This document shows positions 1-10,256 of a stretch of DNA of 64,000 nucleotides, one piece after another. Position 1 is the stretch's first letter. Each line of letters begins with the position of its first letter. The notes under the pieces were generated by a model. That model was not told the DNA's origin. It did no database searches and saw only the letters and a program-made list of their open reading frames with translations. Both the position numbers and the translations under genes were made by a program. Source of the stretch: Pseudomonadaceae bacterium (GTDB lineage: Bacteria; Pseudomonadota; Alphaproteobacteria; UBA2136; UBA6156); contig JACKLD010000012.1 of the NCBI GenBank assembly GCA_024236095.1, positions 248,001 to 312,000 of the forward strand, in the 5' to 3' direction.

Positions 1-1
1 G

Positions 2-1327
2 CGTGTCCTTGTTGTTGGCCAAGGTGGCCGTGAACACGCCCTGTGTCACACTCTCCACAAATCGCCTTATTGCAAAAAACTCTTCTGTGCCCCTGGAAAC
101 GGAGGCATATCGCAAATAGCAACCTGTTTACCCATAGACATGATGGACAACATGGCGATTGTGGATATATGTCACCAACATGGAATAACCTTTGTCATCA
201 TCGGCAATGACGCCCCTCTCGCAAATGGTGTGGTGGATGCCTTGATGGCCGAGGGAATTGATGTTTTCGGACCGACGCAGGCAGCGGCGCGTATTGAAAG
301 CTCCAAGGTATTCATGAAGGATATGTGCGCGCAGGCTAACGTGCCGACCGGGCAATACCAGTTCTTTACCAATAGCGGTGACGCCGTGACCCATGTCCGT
401 AGGCACGGGGCTCCACTCGTCATAAAAGCCGATGGGCTGACAATGGGCAAAGGGGTCACACCCTGTGCAACAGTAAACGAGGCCATAGAAGCAATCCGGC
501 AAACCATGGATCTCCGAACTTACGGCCCCGGTGGTACCAGCGTTATCATCGAAGAGTTTTTGGAAGGTGAAGAACTCAGCTTTTTTGCCATACTCGATGG
601 TACCGGTTGTATTGTTCCTCTCACCGCAGCCCAAGACCACAAACGCGCCTACGACGGCGATATCGGCCCCAACACAGGCGGCATGGGTGCATATAGTCCC
701 GTACCGTGGTTCACCGCTGCTCACCAACAGGAAGTCCTTGCCCATATTGTGATCCCGATTGACGCTGCACTCCGTGCCAACAATGCACCGTTTTGCGGTT
801 TTCTCTATGTCGGTTTGATGAAAACCCCGTCCGGTTTTAGGGTAATCGAATTCAACGCCCGCTTTGGTGATCCGGAAGCTCAATGCATCTTGCCCCGTTT
901 GACCTCTGACCTGTTGCCACTGCTCTGGCTGGCAGCAAAGGGGCAGTTGGCCAAGGCCAGCGCTCCCAACTTCAGCCCTGAAAGCTGCATAACCGTCACC
1001 ATGGCCACCAAAGGCTACCCCGGTCAGGTGGAAAATGGCTCACATGTTGGGGGCATATCGGCTGCGGCTTCTTTGCCCGGTTCTCTCGTATTTCATGCAG
1101 CAACCTGCCTTACCCCCGAGGGGATATACACCGCGCACGGCGGGCGTGTTTTGAACATCACGGGACTCGGGCCGACATTGGATGACGCACACTACACCGC
1201 TTACCAAGCCGTCGCCAAAATCGACTGGCCGGAAGGATTCTATCGCCACGACATTGGCCACCGCGCACATAATTTAGAGTATTCTTCCCCCCCTACCGGC
1301 TCACATGCACCTCGGCATTCACGGTAA
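2..1327 (+). CDS. purD: phosphoribosylamine--glycine ligase, 5' end cut by the window
   Basis: PurD catalyses the ATP-dependent ligation of glycine to 5-phosphoribosylamine, the second step of purine synthesis. The reading frame is already open at base 2 and gives VLVVGQGGREHAL, the PurD N-terminal nucleotide-binding motif, so the true start lies only a few codons outside the window. About 441 codons are visible, a full family length. ATP-grasp features are present: GPTQAAARIESSK near the front, IKADGLTMGKGV, and EFNARFGDPEAQ, which holds metal ligands. The C-terminal DIGHRA matches the usual PurD end, followed by about 15 extra residues that run 35 bp into the convergent SIMPL gene. The extra tail may mean the stop codon has drifted. 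Confidence 0.95.
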   Translation, partial: RVLVVGQGGREHALCHTLHKSPYCKKLFCAPGNGGISQIATCLPIDMMDNMAIVDICHQHGITFVIIGNDAPLANGVVDALMAEGIDVFGPTQAAARIESSKVFMKDMCAQANVPTGQYQFFTNSGDAVTHVRRHGAPLVIKADGLTMGKGVTPCATVNEAIEAIRQTMDLRTYGPGGTSVIIEEFLEGEELSFFAILDGTGCIVPLTAAQDHKRAYDGDIGPNTGGMGAYSPVPWFTAAHQQEVLAHIVIPIDAALRANNAPFCGFLYVGLMKTPSGFRVIEFNARFGDPEAQCILPRLTSDLLPLLWLAAKGQLAKASAPNFSPESCITVTMATKGYPGQVENGSHVGGISAAASLPGSLVFHAATCLTPEGIYTAHGGRVLNITGLGPTLDDAHYTAYQAVAKIDWPEGFYRHDIGHRAHNLEYSSPPTGSHAPRHSR

Positions 1328-2066
1328 CGGTCACATCGCTTTCACCGGCTTCGCCCACCGGCTCGGGCATGGCTTCAGCCATATCGGCCTTCATCATTAT
1401 CGCCCGCGCCATGTAGGGCTGCGGCTTGGGCATGTTGCCGCCGATATTCATGGTGGCCACCCGCACATTGCCCATCCCCAACTGTTTGGCGATGGCTTTG
1501 GCACGGGTCTGGATGGTCGCCAACGCCTCACTCACCAGCTCGTCCTTCACCGCATCAGATGCCTCGCGGGAGAGGTAGAAGTTCATCCCCTGCATGGCAA
1601 AGTCCTGCTGCTGCAAGGCTCCCGCCAGCTTCAGCACCGCATCCTTGTCGGCCCCGTCCAGCACCAGCGTTTGTTGGGCCGTCCAGTAAGCCTTCTTCTC
1701 GCGCTCATCCTTACCCAGCGGACGCACTTCCGGCGGATACTGCTTGTAAACGTTGTAATAGCCCGTACTGGCCTTCACCGCCGACACCTTCTTGGCCATG
1801 CCCAGCGCCGCCTGCATCTTGGCGTTCACCGCCGCTTGTGCTTCCGCTGCCGTCTTGCCGTCACGCTGAATATTCAAGTTCACCCGCACCCTGTCCTGCG
1901 TCACCACCTTGCGTGCGTCGGCACTCAGGTTCAGCACCGTCACATTACGCAGATACGCTGCCATGTCATCGTCAGCCCGCACCGGCGCCACCGCACCCAT
2001 GCTCATGCCGCCCGCCAACAAGGCTCCCGCCAGGGCATAGCTATAAAGGCTGTTATGGATTGTCAT
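1293..2066 (-). CDS. SIMPL-domain (DUF541) secreted protein
   Basis: A protein of about 257 residues with a signal peptide (LAGALLAGGMSMGAVAPVRA, then DDD) and a SIMPL/DUF541 body. Family hallmarks are the start VTVLNLSADARKVVTQDRVRVNL and the late SEALATIQTRAKAIAKQLGM. SIMPL proteins are periplasmic or outer-membrane proteins of poorly defined function (BP26 in Brucella). An upstream ATG at 2081 is in frame, but the Shine-Dalgarno AAAGGA lies between it and the ATG at 2066, so 2066 is the better start. A second, divergent SIMPL gene lies just upstream on the same strand, with a gap of about 30 bp, so the two are probably co-transcribed. Confidence 0.85.
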   Translation of the reverse strand: MTIHNSLYSYALAGALLAGGMSMGAVAPVRADDDMAAYLRNVTVLNLSADARKVVTQDRVRVNLNIQRDGKTAAEAQAAVNAKMQAALGMAKKVSAVKASTGYYNVYKQYPPEVRPLGKDEREKKAYWTAQQTLVLDGADKDAVLKLAGALQQQDFAMQGMNFYLSREASDAVKDELVSEALATIQTRAKAIAKQLGMGNVRVATMNIGGNMPKPQPYMARAIMMKADMAEAMPEPVGEAGESDVTVTVNAEVHVSR

Positions 2067-2097
2067 GGTCGATCCTTTCATCTTGGGTGTGGGGTTA

Positions 2098-2832
2098 TTA
2101 GTTCAACTCATAATCCACGGTGGTCACCACGCGCAGAATCTTGTTCACCTGTTCGCTTTCGCCTTCAAAACCGTCACGGCCCAAAATCTGCACGCTGCCC
2201 TGCGTCGCACGGCGGATGCCCCCCACTTTGGCGCCACTGTCGGCGGCAAACTGTTCGGCGGCCTTGCGCGCCTCAGCGGTGGCGGCACTCACCAGCTCTG
2301 GTTTCTTGTCGTTCAGCCGCGTGAACGCATAGTTGGGGCCCCAGCTGCTGGTCAAAATCACTCCCTGCCCCACCAGTTCGCCCAAGGCGTTCTTGGCCTT
2401 GGCAATGCCCTCCAGATTCCCCGTGCGCACCGTCACCCCGCCGTTGATGGTAAAACGCGGCCCGCCAGCCCCCCGATTGTAGCGGTCGGCATCGCCGTCA
2501 ACCACCGAAACATTCTGGTTTTCCACCTCGGCCCCTGCAATGCCGAAGTTGGCCAGAAACGCGCGAATCTGCCCCTGCTGCGCGGCAATTTCCCCCTGCA
2601 CCGCCTTCAGGTCGTTGCCGCTGGCCGAGAGCCCCAAATTCCACGTCGCCAAATCAGCCACGGCAGGAAGCTCGGCCGCCCCACGCACCGTTACCACCCG
2701 ATCGGCCAAGCGCACACTGGCAATCTGGCTACCCAACACATACGCCGCGCCCACCGCCAACAACCCGGCCAGCGCAACTCCCACCAATGTCCTGTCCATA
2801 TCCTCCGGCCCTTTCTTCTTGCCCGCCAGCAT
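2098..2832 (-). CDS. membrane-anchored SIMPL-domain (DUF541) protein
   Basis: The protein has an N-terminal hydrophobic segment (LVGVALAGLLAVGAAYVLG) followed by a SIMPL domain: VTVRGAAELPAVADLATWNLGLSASG at its front and a late AEARKAAEQFAADSGAKVGGIRRATQG. The segment has no obvious cleavage site, so it may stay as an anchor. It is paralogous to the next gene downstream. The start is uncertain: ATG at 2832 has AGGA nine bases upstream, while ATG at 2799 has GGAGGA almost touching it. The gene begins directly after the 5S rRNA terminator, so read-through from the rRNA unit is possible but unlikely to be its main source of transcription. Confidence 0.8.
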   Translation of the reverse strand: MLAGKKKGPEDMDRTLVGVALAGLLAVGAAYVLGSQIASVRLADRVVTVRGAAELPAVADLATWNLGLSASGNDLKAVQGEIAAQQGQIRAFLANFGIAGAEVENQNVSVVDGDADRYNRGAGGPRFTINGGVTVRTGNLEGIAKAKNALGELVGQGVILTSSWGPNYAFTRLNDKKPELVSAATAEARKAAEQFAADSGAKVGGIRRATQGSVQILGRDGFEGESEQVNKILRVVTTVDYELN

Positions 2833-2856
2833 AACGCAACATCCTGACAAGACGAC

Positions 2857-2884
2857 ATAAAAAAACCACCCCGAAGGGTGGTTG
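2857..2884 (-). terminator. rho-independent terminator of the 23S-5S unit
   Basis: On the minus strand AACCACCC and GGGTGGTT form a perfect 8-bp stem with a UUCG tetraloop, followed by a run of T. It lies about 55 bp beyond the 5S 3' end and before the SIMPL gene. Confidence 0.85.
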
Positions 2885-2937
2885 TAAGATTCTGTAACAT
2901 CCACAGGAAACCGCAACGCCTGAATCAGGAATCAAAA

Positions 2938-3051
2938 CCTGGCAATGAGCTACTCTCGCGTGCCTTAAGACAAACTACCATCGCCGCTGGAGGGCTTCAC
3001 GGCCGTGTTCGGAATGGGAACGGGTTTTTAACCTCCGCCAATGTCACCAGG
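2938..3051 (-). rRNA. rrf: 5S ribosomal RNA
   Basis: About 114 nt. The 5' CCTGG pairs with the 3' CCAGG. Internal landmarks are the conserved CCCATTCCGAACACGG and GAGAGTAG. It lies about 100 bp downstream of the 23S gene, in the same transcription unit. Confidence 0.95.
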
Positions 3052-3078
3052 AAACGATTCCCAACACAGGCGTTGCGT

Positions 3079-3147
3079 GTCAATAACTTCAAGAAACCAA
3101 TTGCTTGCGTCAAGGTTGCTGCCGCGTTTCAGATCTGCGGTGCAAGG
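3079..3147 (-). other. 3' arm of the pre-23S processing stem
   Basis: Three blocks here are complementary to blocks before the 23S 5' end. Bases 3122-3147 pair with 5891-5917 (about 26 bp, two or three mismatches). Bases 3107-3116 pair perfectly with 5955-5964. Bases 3079-3093 pair with 6092-6106 (14 of 15). Such stems bring both ends of pre-23S together for RNase III. The pairing shows that transcription starts upstream of 6106 and continues past 3079. Confidence 0.8.
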
Positions 3148-3149
3148 TA

Positions 3150-5872
<2,723 letters not shown>

Positions 5873-5873
5873 C

Positions 5874-6106
5874 CCCGCCAAACGGGGGCACCTTGCACGC
5901 GCAGATCCGAAACGCGGGCCAAAACCCGGCATTCTGTCGAATCCGCGAGAGCATACCTTGACGCCAACCGCACACAGGCCGAAACCCGTCTGCGTTTGGT
6001 CAATTTTGTTGCGTTAACATCTTGCGTCATCAAAGACAGCGGGTGGATTGCACGCTAGCGCAACCGGCCCGCAAGATGCCAACACGGCTATCTTGGAGTT
6101 ATTGAC
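5874..6106 (-). other. 23S leader with 5' arm of the processing stem
   Basis: This is the transcribed leader between the promoter and the mature 23S 5' end. A CCCCCG/CGGGGG hairpin sits at 5872-5888, immediately before the mature 5' end. It is followed by the three blocks that pair with the 3' flank (5891-5917, 5955-5964, 6092-6106). A second local inverted repeat, CATCTTGCG at 6018-6026 and CGCAAGATG at 6070-6078, could form a leader hairpin. No tRNA and no 16S 3' end (anti-Shine-Dalgarno) is present. Confidence 0.75.
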
Positions 6107-6191
6107 TTCCTATAAAATTGTCACAGAGCCGGTGCTTCGGCGGTTGCCCGCTTCCGCACCCAAGGCCGGTCGGGCAAATGCCCCCGCGCCG

Positions 6192-6228
6192 TGGAGTGGG
6201 GTATAGGTGACTCCCCACGCCCTGTCAA
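6192..6228 (-). promoter_or_regulatory. sigma70-type promoter of the 23S-5S unit
   Basis: On the minus strand a perfect -35 TTGACA (6223-6228) is followed by exactly 17 bp and the -10 TATACC (6200-6205). The expected start is near 6193, about 320 bp ahead of mature 23S and upstream of every processing-stem block. This makes the 23S-5S genes an independent transcription unit. Confidence 0.75.
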
Positions 6229-6291
6229 CACTCTCACCCCAACTTTTTTCAACAATCTTTCGCCTCGCCTGCAACCTGTTTCATCACAAGG

Positions 6292-6312
6292 AAAAAGGGG
6301 GCCGCGGCCCCC
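6292..6312 (-). terminator. terminator of the YeeE/YedE operon
   Basis: The self-complementary GGGGGCCGCGGCCCCC is followed on the minus strand by TTTTT. It lies about 20 bp past the stop of the second transporter gene and just outside the rRNA promoter. Confidence 0.8.
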
Positions 6313-6330
6313 TCTCCATAATCGCCCCCG

Positions 6331-6891
6331 TCAACGCACCCGGTCAGGCAACAGGCCCACCAGCAGCATCAGGGCACCGGCAACCATCAACCCGACGCCC
6401 GTGCCCGACATCGCAGGCCACACCGCCGCAAACGCGCTGCCGTCAATGGCGCCCAGCGTCACCTTGCCGCCCAGCCAGCCGTCCAGCAGGCCGGAGGCCT
6501 TCCACCACGCGTGGCTAGACGCATAGGCCGCCGCGCCCAGCAAACCGCCCAGCACAAACCACAGGGCATCCTTGCGGCCGGTGGCCAGCGCCGTCCAGCC
6601 GGTGCCCGGGCAATAGCCCGCAAGAGCAAAACCGAGGCCCAACAAGGCACCACCAATCACCACACCGATATAGGTGGCCTTCACGCTCATATGACCCACA
6701 TCCACCAAGCCGAGGCTCAACCCGGCCATCAGCAAGGTACTGGCCACCGCAATCGCCAACAGAATCACCTTGGCCAAATGCAGGTTGGAAAGCCGCAGCA
6801 TCCCCATAATATAGTTCGGGTTGGTGGCCCCCACGCGGTCAAGCATGAAGCCGAACGCCACACCCAACACAACCGGAAGAATCATCTCCAT
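6331..6891 (-). CDS. YeeE/YedE-family sulfur transporter, second half
   Basis: A 186-residue polytopic membrane protein with about five hydrophobic segments. It carries the family signature ALAGYCPGTGWTALATGRKDA, whose Cys is the conserved pore cysteine of YeeE/YedE thiosulfate transporters. Full-length YeeE has about 350 residues; here the two halves are separate genes one base apart (previous stop 6893, this start 6891), like the PmpA/PmpB arrangement. Likely role: uptake of a sulfur species such as thiosulfate or a persulfide across the inner membrane. The divergent SqrR/BigR-type regulator supports a sulfur role. The exact substrate is not shown by sequence. Confidence 0.85.
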   Translation of the reverse strand: MEMILPVVLGVAFGFMLDRVGATNPNYIMGMLRLSNLHLAKVILLAIAVASTLLMAGLSLGLVDVGHMSVKATYIGVVIGGALLGLGFALAGYCPGTGWTALATGRKDALWFVLGGLLGAAAYASSHAWWKASGLLDGWLGGKVTLGAIDGSAFAAVWPAMSGTGVGLMVAGALMLLVGLLPDRVR

Positions 6892-6892
6892 C

Positions 6893-7450
6893 CTACTTCT
6901 CCTTCTTATACAGCATCAACGCGACAGGGATTCCCACGGCGAACGCGCTCACGGCAAACAGGTAGCCTGAAAGCGCGGTCTGCATCATCCCGCTCATCAT
7001 GTGGCCGCTGGTGCAGCCTCCGGCCAGACGCGCGCCGTACAGCACGATAAACCCGCCGACAAACGCCCACGCATACCGCTTGGCCGTACTGTTCCCAAAG
7101 TTGGCACGCCACAACCCCGGCATGGCTTTCTCCGCCGCCGCAACACCGCCGCGCAAGCGGGCCGAAACAAACGCCCCCACCGCCATCGCCAACACAAACA
7201 GCACACCGTAGTTCAGCGGGTTGGCAATGGCCTTGGCCAGCTTGCCGCCGCTTTCGTCAAAGTAGGCATTGCTGCTGGCAAAGCCGCTTTTGGCCGTGGC
7301 ATCGGCCACCGCGATGCTACCATCCAGCCAACTCCACAGCCAGCCAGACGCCACCGCAAACTCGGTGGAAACCCCCACCGGCTTGGCCAGCAGCACGGCG
7401 GCAAAAAATACCACCCCCAGCAACAGGCCCCCTTTCAACCATCCAAACAT
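6893..7450 (-). CDS. YeeE/YedE-family sulfur transporter, first half
   Basis: A 185-residue membrane protein whose C-terminal half carries GARLAGGCTSGHMMSGM, the other conserved Cys motif of YeeE/YedE. The N-terminal 100 residues contain a hydrophobic helix and a periplasmic-looking stretch (FASSNAYFDESGG). It is the first gene of a two-gene operon, transcribed away from the regulator at 7508 across a 57-bp gap that holds a candidate operator. The 1-bp spacing to the partner implies translational coupling and a two-subunit transporter. Confidence 0.85.
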   Translation of the reverse strand: MFGWLKGGLLLGVVFFAAVLLAKPVGVSTEFAVASGWLWSWLDGSIAVADATAKSGFASSNAYFDESGGKLAKAIANPLNYGVLFVLAMAVGAFVSARLRGGVAAAEKAMPGLWRANFGNSTAKRYAWAFVGGFIVLYGARLAGGCTSGHMMSGMMQTALSGYLFAVSAFAVGIPVALMLYKKEK

Positions 7451-7472
7451 AGACAGGCTCCTTTTGTTTTAG

Positions 7473-7492
7473 TATTATCTAAATCGAGAATA
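7473..7492. promoter_or_regulatory. candidate operator between sqrR-like gene and transporter operon
   Basis: TATTATC, a 6-bp spacer, then GAGAATA: an AT-rich inverted repeat (6 of 7 pairs) centred in the 57-bp divergent gap. Its size and composition fit BigR/SqrR-type operators, and its position would let one dimer control both directions. No footprint-level evidence is available from sequence. Confidence 0.5.
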
Positions 7493-7507
7493 AAGGATTC
7501 CACCCCC

Positions 7508-7804
7508 GTGTCAAGCGCCATCAACCCCCAAGCCGCCGCACAGGCCAGCAACCTTCTCAAACACATGGCCCACAAGGGGCGCCTGCTGGTACTATGCGCA
7601 CTGGGCGATGCCGAACACACCGCCGGCGAACTCGCCGCCCTCACCGGCCTCACGCCTTCGGCGCTCTCACAACACCTCGCCCGCCTGCGCGAGGCAAACC
7701 TGGTCACCGCCCGCACCCGCCACCGCCATCGCGTCTATACACTGGCCTCTCCCCACATCCGCACGCTTATCAGCACCCTGAAAACCATCTACTGCCCACG
7801 CTGA
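7508..7804 (+). CDS. ArsR-family persulfide-responsive repressor (SqrR/BigR type)
   Basis: 98 residues starting at GTG 7508, with AAAGGA ten bases upstream. The ArsR winged helix is clear: RLLVLCALGDAEHTAGELAAL, then the recognition helix TPSALSQHLARLREANLV and the wing RHRHRVYTL. There are two cysteines, Cys30 in LLVLC and Cys96 in IYCPR, 66 residues apart. That is the spacing of the sensing pair in SqrR (Cys41 and Cys107), which form a polysulfide bridge. With the divergent YeeE/YedE pair this predicts sulfide/persulfide-induced derepression. A longer open frame runs upstream through the transporter gene but is a shadow. Confidence 0.85.
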   Translation: MSSAINPQAAAQASNLLKHMAHKGRLLVLCALGDAEHTAGELAALTGLTPSALSQHLARLREANLVTARTRHRHRVYTLASPHIRTLISTLKTIYCPR

Positions 7805-7824
7805 CCCGCCCCCCACCGGGAGCG

Positions 7825-8226
7825 CTAAGAGCGCCCGCCACCACCCGACTGCATGTCCGCCGCCACCAAACGCAACGCCCGCCGCACTCCTTCATCCGTC
7901 AAATCGCGCTCCCGCGGCATCCCGATATACGGCCACGCATCGGGGGCATGCTTCTCCACCATACCCGCTCCCTTACATGCACACAGCGCATTGGCGCGCC
8001 CCCACGCCCGCGCATAGACAAGCCGCGCCTCCAAAGCATCCAACCCGGTAAAGCCTCTTCCCATCTTATGAACCTCAAAGATATCCACCCGACTCGCCAG
8101 CACGTTCCGTGCCGCGTCAAACGCTCCGAAATCTCTCATCCACGCACGGTTCGCCCTCAGCCAGCCAACCTTCACTCCCTCCACACGGTCACGCAGCCAA
8201 ACCCCGATATCCATGCCATTTTCCAT
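7825..8226 (-). CDS. hypothetical protein
   Basis: 133 residues; family not recognised. It is a soluble, Arg- and Ala-rich protein without a signal peptide or membrane segment. One CAC motif (NALCACKGAG) might bind metal. An in-frame ATG at 8214 is an alternative start. It lies convergent to the ArsR-type gene (20-bp gap) and 50 bp downstream of a lipoprotein gene on the same strand. Confidence 0.5.
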   Translation of the reverse strand: MENGMDIGVWLRDRVEGVKVGWLRANRAWMRDFGAFDAARNVLASRVDIFEVHKMGRGFTGLDALEARLVYARAWGRANALCACKGAGMVEKHAPDAWPYIGMPRERDLTDEGVRRALRLVAADMQSGGGGRS

Positions 8227-8276
8227 GCCCGGAAACCTACCCCCTTCCCCAGCCCTCTGTCAACTTGCCGGCACTT

Positions 8277-8747
8277 TTAAAACAGCACCGCCTTCATCAC
8301 ATCGCCGAACCCCCAGCCACTGTCTTGTTGCGCCACCGCGCCCACTTCCTCCACCCGAGAGGCCCGCGCCCGCGTTTGCGCAAAAGCGATGTTCCCCATC
8401 CCGCTCACCAGACCCAACTCGTTCACCAGCACCGGCGTAAAATCTTCCTCGGTGGGCATGTTGCGGCATTGCGGGTGCCCGGTGCGGTACAACTCGGCTT
8501 TCACCACCTCGCCGGTCCGCAGATGCAGCACCATCTCGCGTTCGGCCACCAGACCTTGCAGGCGGTCAGCCCCTTCACCCACCCGCACGCTCTGCAACAT
8601 ACCGTAATTCTCCTGCGCGGTACGCAAGGCGTCGGGTGGACAGGCCCCCACCCCGTTCATCGCGCGCATGGCAAGGCCGGTGGTGCAGCCACTCACCAGC
8701 ACCGCCACCAGCAGCACACACCACAGGGAACATGTCATCGGTTTCAT
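8277..8747 (-). CDS. hypothetical lipoprotein
   Basis: 156 residues with an N-terminal signal and the lipobox VSGC (Cys21), so it should be lipidated and membrane-anchored. The mature part contains further cysteines (GACPP, PQCRN) and a stretch with beta-strand character (EMVLHLRTGEVVKAELYRTG). No family recognised. The upstream region 8750-8895 is AT-rich near its end and could hold the promoter. Confidence 0.65.
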   Translation of the reverse strand: MKPMTCSLWCVLLVAVLVSGCTTGLAMRAMNGVGACPPDALRTAQENYGMLQSVRVGEGADRLQGLVAEREMVLHLRTGEVVKAELYRTGHPQCRNMPTEEDFTPVLVNELGLVSGMGNIAFAQTRARASRVEEVGAVAQQDSGWGFGDVMKAVLF

Positions 8748-8895
8748 CTCAAGACAACACTACACCTCTCCCTGCCTGCTCCGCCCTATCCTCCACGCAA
8801 CAGCAACGCCACCCAGCGACATCCCCGCCACACCTTGCCGCACATACATGGAAAATTATTTATATTTTACTTAAATTAAACGAAGTAAATTAAAC

Positions 8896-9333
8896 TTACT
8901 GCGCAACACCATCCATCAAACTGTGCAACTCGTCCGTCTGCTTCACCACACCGCCCGCCGGTGCGGCCGGAGCCGCCACCGCCTTGCCGCCGGTGGTGCA
9001 TGACAACAGGCGGATATCATACCGCGGATGCTCCAGCCCCGCCACCTCCGGATAGACGTTGAACATCCATCCGGCAAAGATGCCCTCGCCATCCAGCGTA
9101 CTCACATCCAGCCATGCCACGTCTTGCCCGGGCACGCCGTCCACCCCGCGCACGCACTTGCGCAGCACCACCTGCACCGGCAGGTTGCTTGAAAAACTGT
9201 TTTCCACCAGCGTCACGTCGCGCACGCGGTTGGTGTTCTTGTCCAAAAGCCTGATACGCGCCGCCCCGGTATCCGCCAATGCACCCCCGGCCACCAAAAC
9301 AGCCAGCATCACCGCAAGCGCCCGCAACATCAT
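8896..9333 (-). CDS. DUF2155 domain-containing secreted protein
   Basis: 145 residues: signal peptide (LRALAVMLAVLVAGGALA), then a DUF2155 domain. The diagnostic block FAGWMFNVYPEVAGLEHPRYDIRLLSC matches the alphaproteobacterial family pattern FSGWMF...LEHPxYDxWxxxC. The start at 9333 overlaps the merR stop (ATGATG over TGA), so translation is coupled to merR. A longer upstream extension of the frame lies inside merR and is rejected. Function unknown; the family is periplasmic and restricted mostly to Alphaproteobacteria. Confidence 0.8.
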   Translation of the reverse strand: MMLRALAVMLAVLVAGGALADTGAARIRLLDKNTNRVRDVTLVENSFSSNLPVQVVLRKCVRGVDGVPGQDVAWLDVSTLDGEGIFAGWMFNVYPEVAGLEHPRYDIRLLSCTTGGKAVAAPAAPAGGVVKQTDELHSLMDGVAQ

Positions 9334-9773
9334 GCGCCTTCTCCGGCCAACATGTCGCGGATACCCCGCAGCTCCTTCACAAACGGCCCCATGCCGCAAC
9401 CGGCCTGTTGCAGGTCTTTCTTCTTGGCCTTGGCAAGGTACGCTTGCACACCGCGCACCGCCATGCCTTGGTCATACAGCAAGGTCTGGATAAGCCGCAG
9501 CAACGCCACGTCTTCGGCCTTGTAATAGCGCCGCCCGCCGCTTTTCTTCATCGGTTTCAGCTGCGGAAACTTGCTTTCCCAAAAGCGCAGCACATGGGTG
9601 GCCACACCAAGCTCGACCGCCACTTCGCTGATGGTGCGGTAGGCTCCGGCGCTTTTGCTTTCGCGCTTCACGTTGGGTGGCGCCACCTTGGTGCGCCCCC
9701 CCACCTTCAGGCCACCGTTCTCGGCGGTCGTGGCCGTGGGCACAAAGTCAAACAGGTCGTTCACCGCCGCCAT
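9330..9773 (-). CDS. MerR-family transcriptional regulator
   Basis: 147 residues. After a variable 43-residue N-terminus comes the MerR DNA-binding domain: YRTISEVAVELGVATHVLRFWESKFPQLKPMKKSGGRRYY, then DVALLRLIQTLLYDQGMAVRGVQAYL. The C-terminus is short, with no obvious effector domain. It directly follows ihfA (gap 11 bp), the standard alphaproteobacterial fabH-ihfA-merR arrangement. Regulated genes are unknown. Confidence 0.9.
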   Translation of the reverse strand: MAAVNDLFDFVPTATTAENGGLKVGGRTKVAPPNVKRESKSAGAYRTISEVAVELGVATHVLRFWESKFPQLKPMKKSGGRRYYKAEDVALLRLIQTLLYDQGMAVRGVQAYLAKAKKKDLQQAGCGMGPFVKELRGIRDMLAGEGA

Positions 9774-9784
9774 GCCGAACAGCC

Positions 9785-10078
9785 TTACTTGCCGTTCATC
9801 TTGTCTTTCAGGTTGTGCGAGGCCTTGAACACCAGCACCTTGCGCGGGGTAATCGGCACTTCTTCGCCGGTCTTGGGGTTGCGGCCCATGCGCGCGCGTT
9901 TGCTGCGCACGGAAAAGGTGGCAAAGTTGGAAAGCTTCACCGTCTCTCCCCGGCCAACGGTCTTGATGATTTCCTCAAAGGTGGCATCCACCACTTCGGC
10001 GGCCTCCTTGCGCGAGGTGCCCACCTCGCGGTACACGGCGTCGGCCAAATCCATGCGGGTCAGGGTTTTGCTGCTCAT
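9785..10078 (-). CDS. ihfA: integration host factor alpha subunit
   Basis: 97 residues from ATG 10078, which has GGAGG eight bases upstream; an ATG at 10093 is less well placed. IHF-alpha features are present: LTRMDLADAVYREVGTSRKEA, LSNFATFSVRSKRARMGRNPKTGEEVPI with the DNA-intercalating beta-arm Pro, and RKVLVFKAS. It pairs with IhfB to bend DNA in recombination, replication and sigma54-type transcription. It sits between fabH and merR as in most Alphaproteobacteria. Confidence 0.95.
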   Translation of the reverse strand: MSSKTLTRMDLADAVYREVGTSRKEAAEVVDATFEEIIKTVGRGETVKLSNFATFSVRSKRARMGRNPKTGEEVPITPRKVLVFKASHNLKDKMNGK

Positions 10079-10256
10079 TGAAGTATCCTCCATTCATTCA
10101 GACAATCTGCGGTTTTGGCAAGGGAAACCTCCCTCGCCGAGAGAGCCAACCACCCCCCTCTCAACATCCGGCAACCTACGCGTTCCCCCGCCCAAGGTCA
10201 AGAATGCAGAACACAATTTCCCTGCCAAAATCACACCTTGTAAGGTAACCACGCAC

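Noticed and set aside
6018..6130. Weaker promoter-like sequence GTGACA-N17-TAACTC before 23S
   Set aside because: It lies at the outermost processing-stem block, whereas the TTGACA-N17-TATACC site at 6200-6228 is far better and lies upstream of the whole stem.
7001..7507. N-terminal extension of the ArsR-type reading frame
   Set aside because: It is antisense to the YeeE/YedE gene; the DNA-binding protein starts at GTG 7508 with its own RBS.
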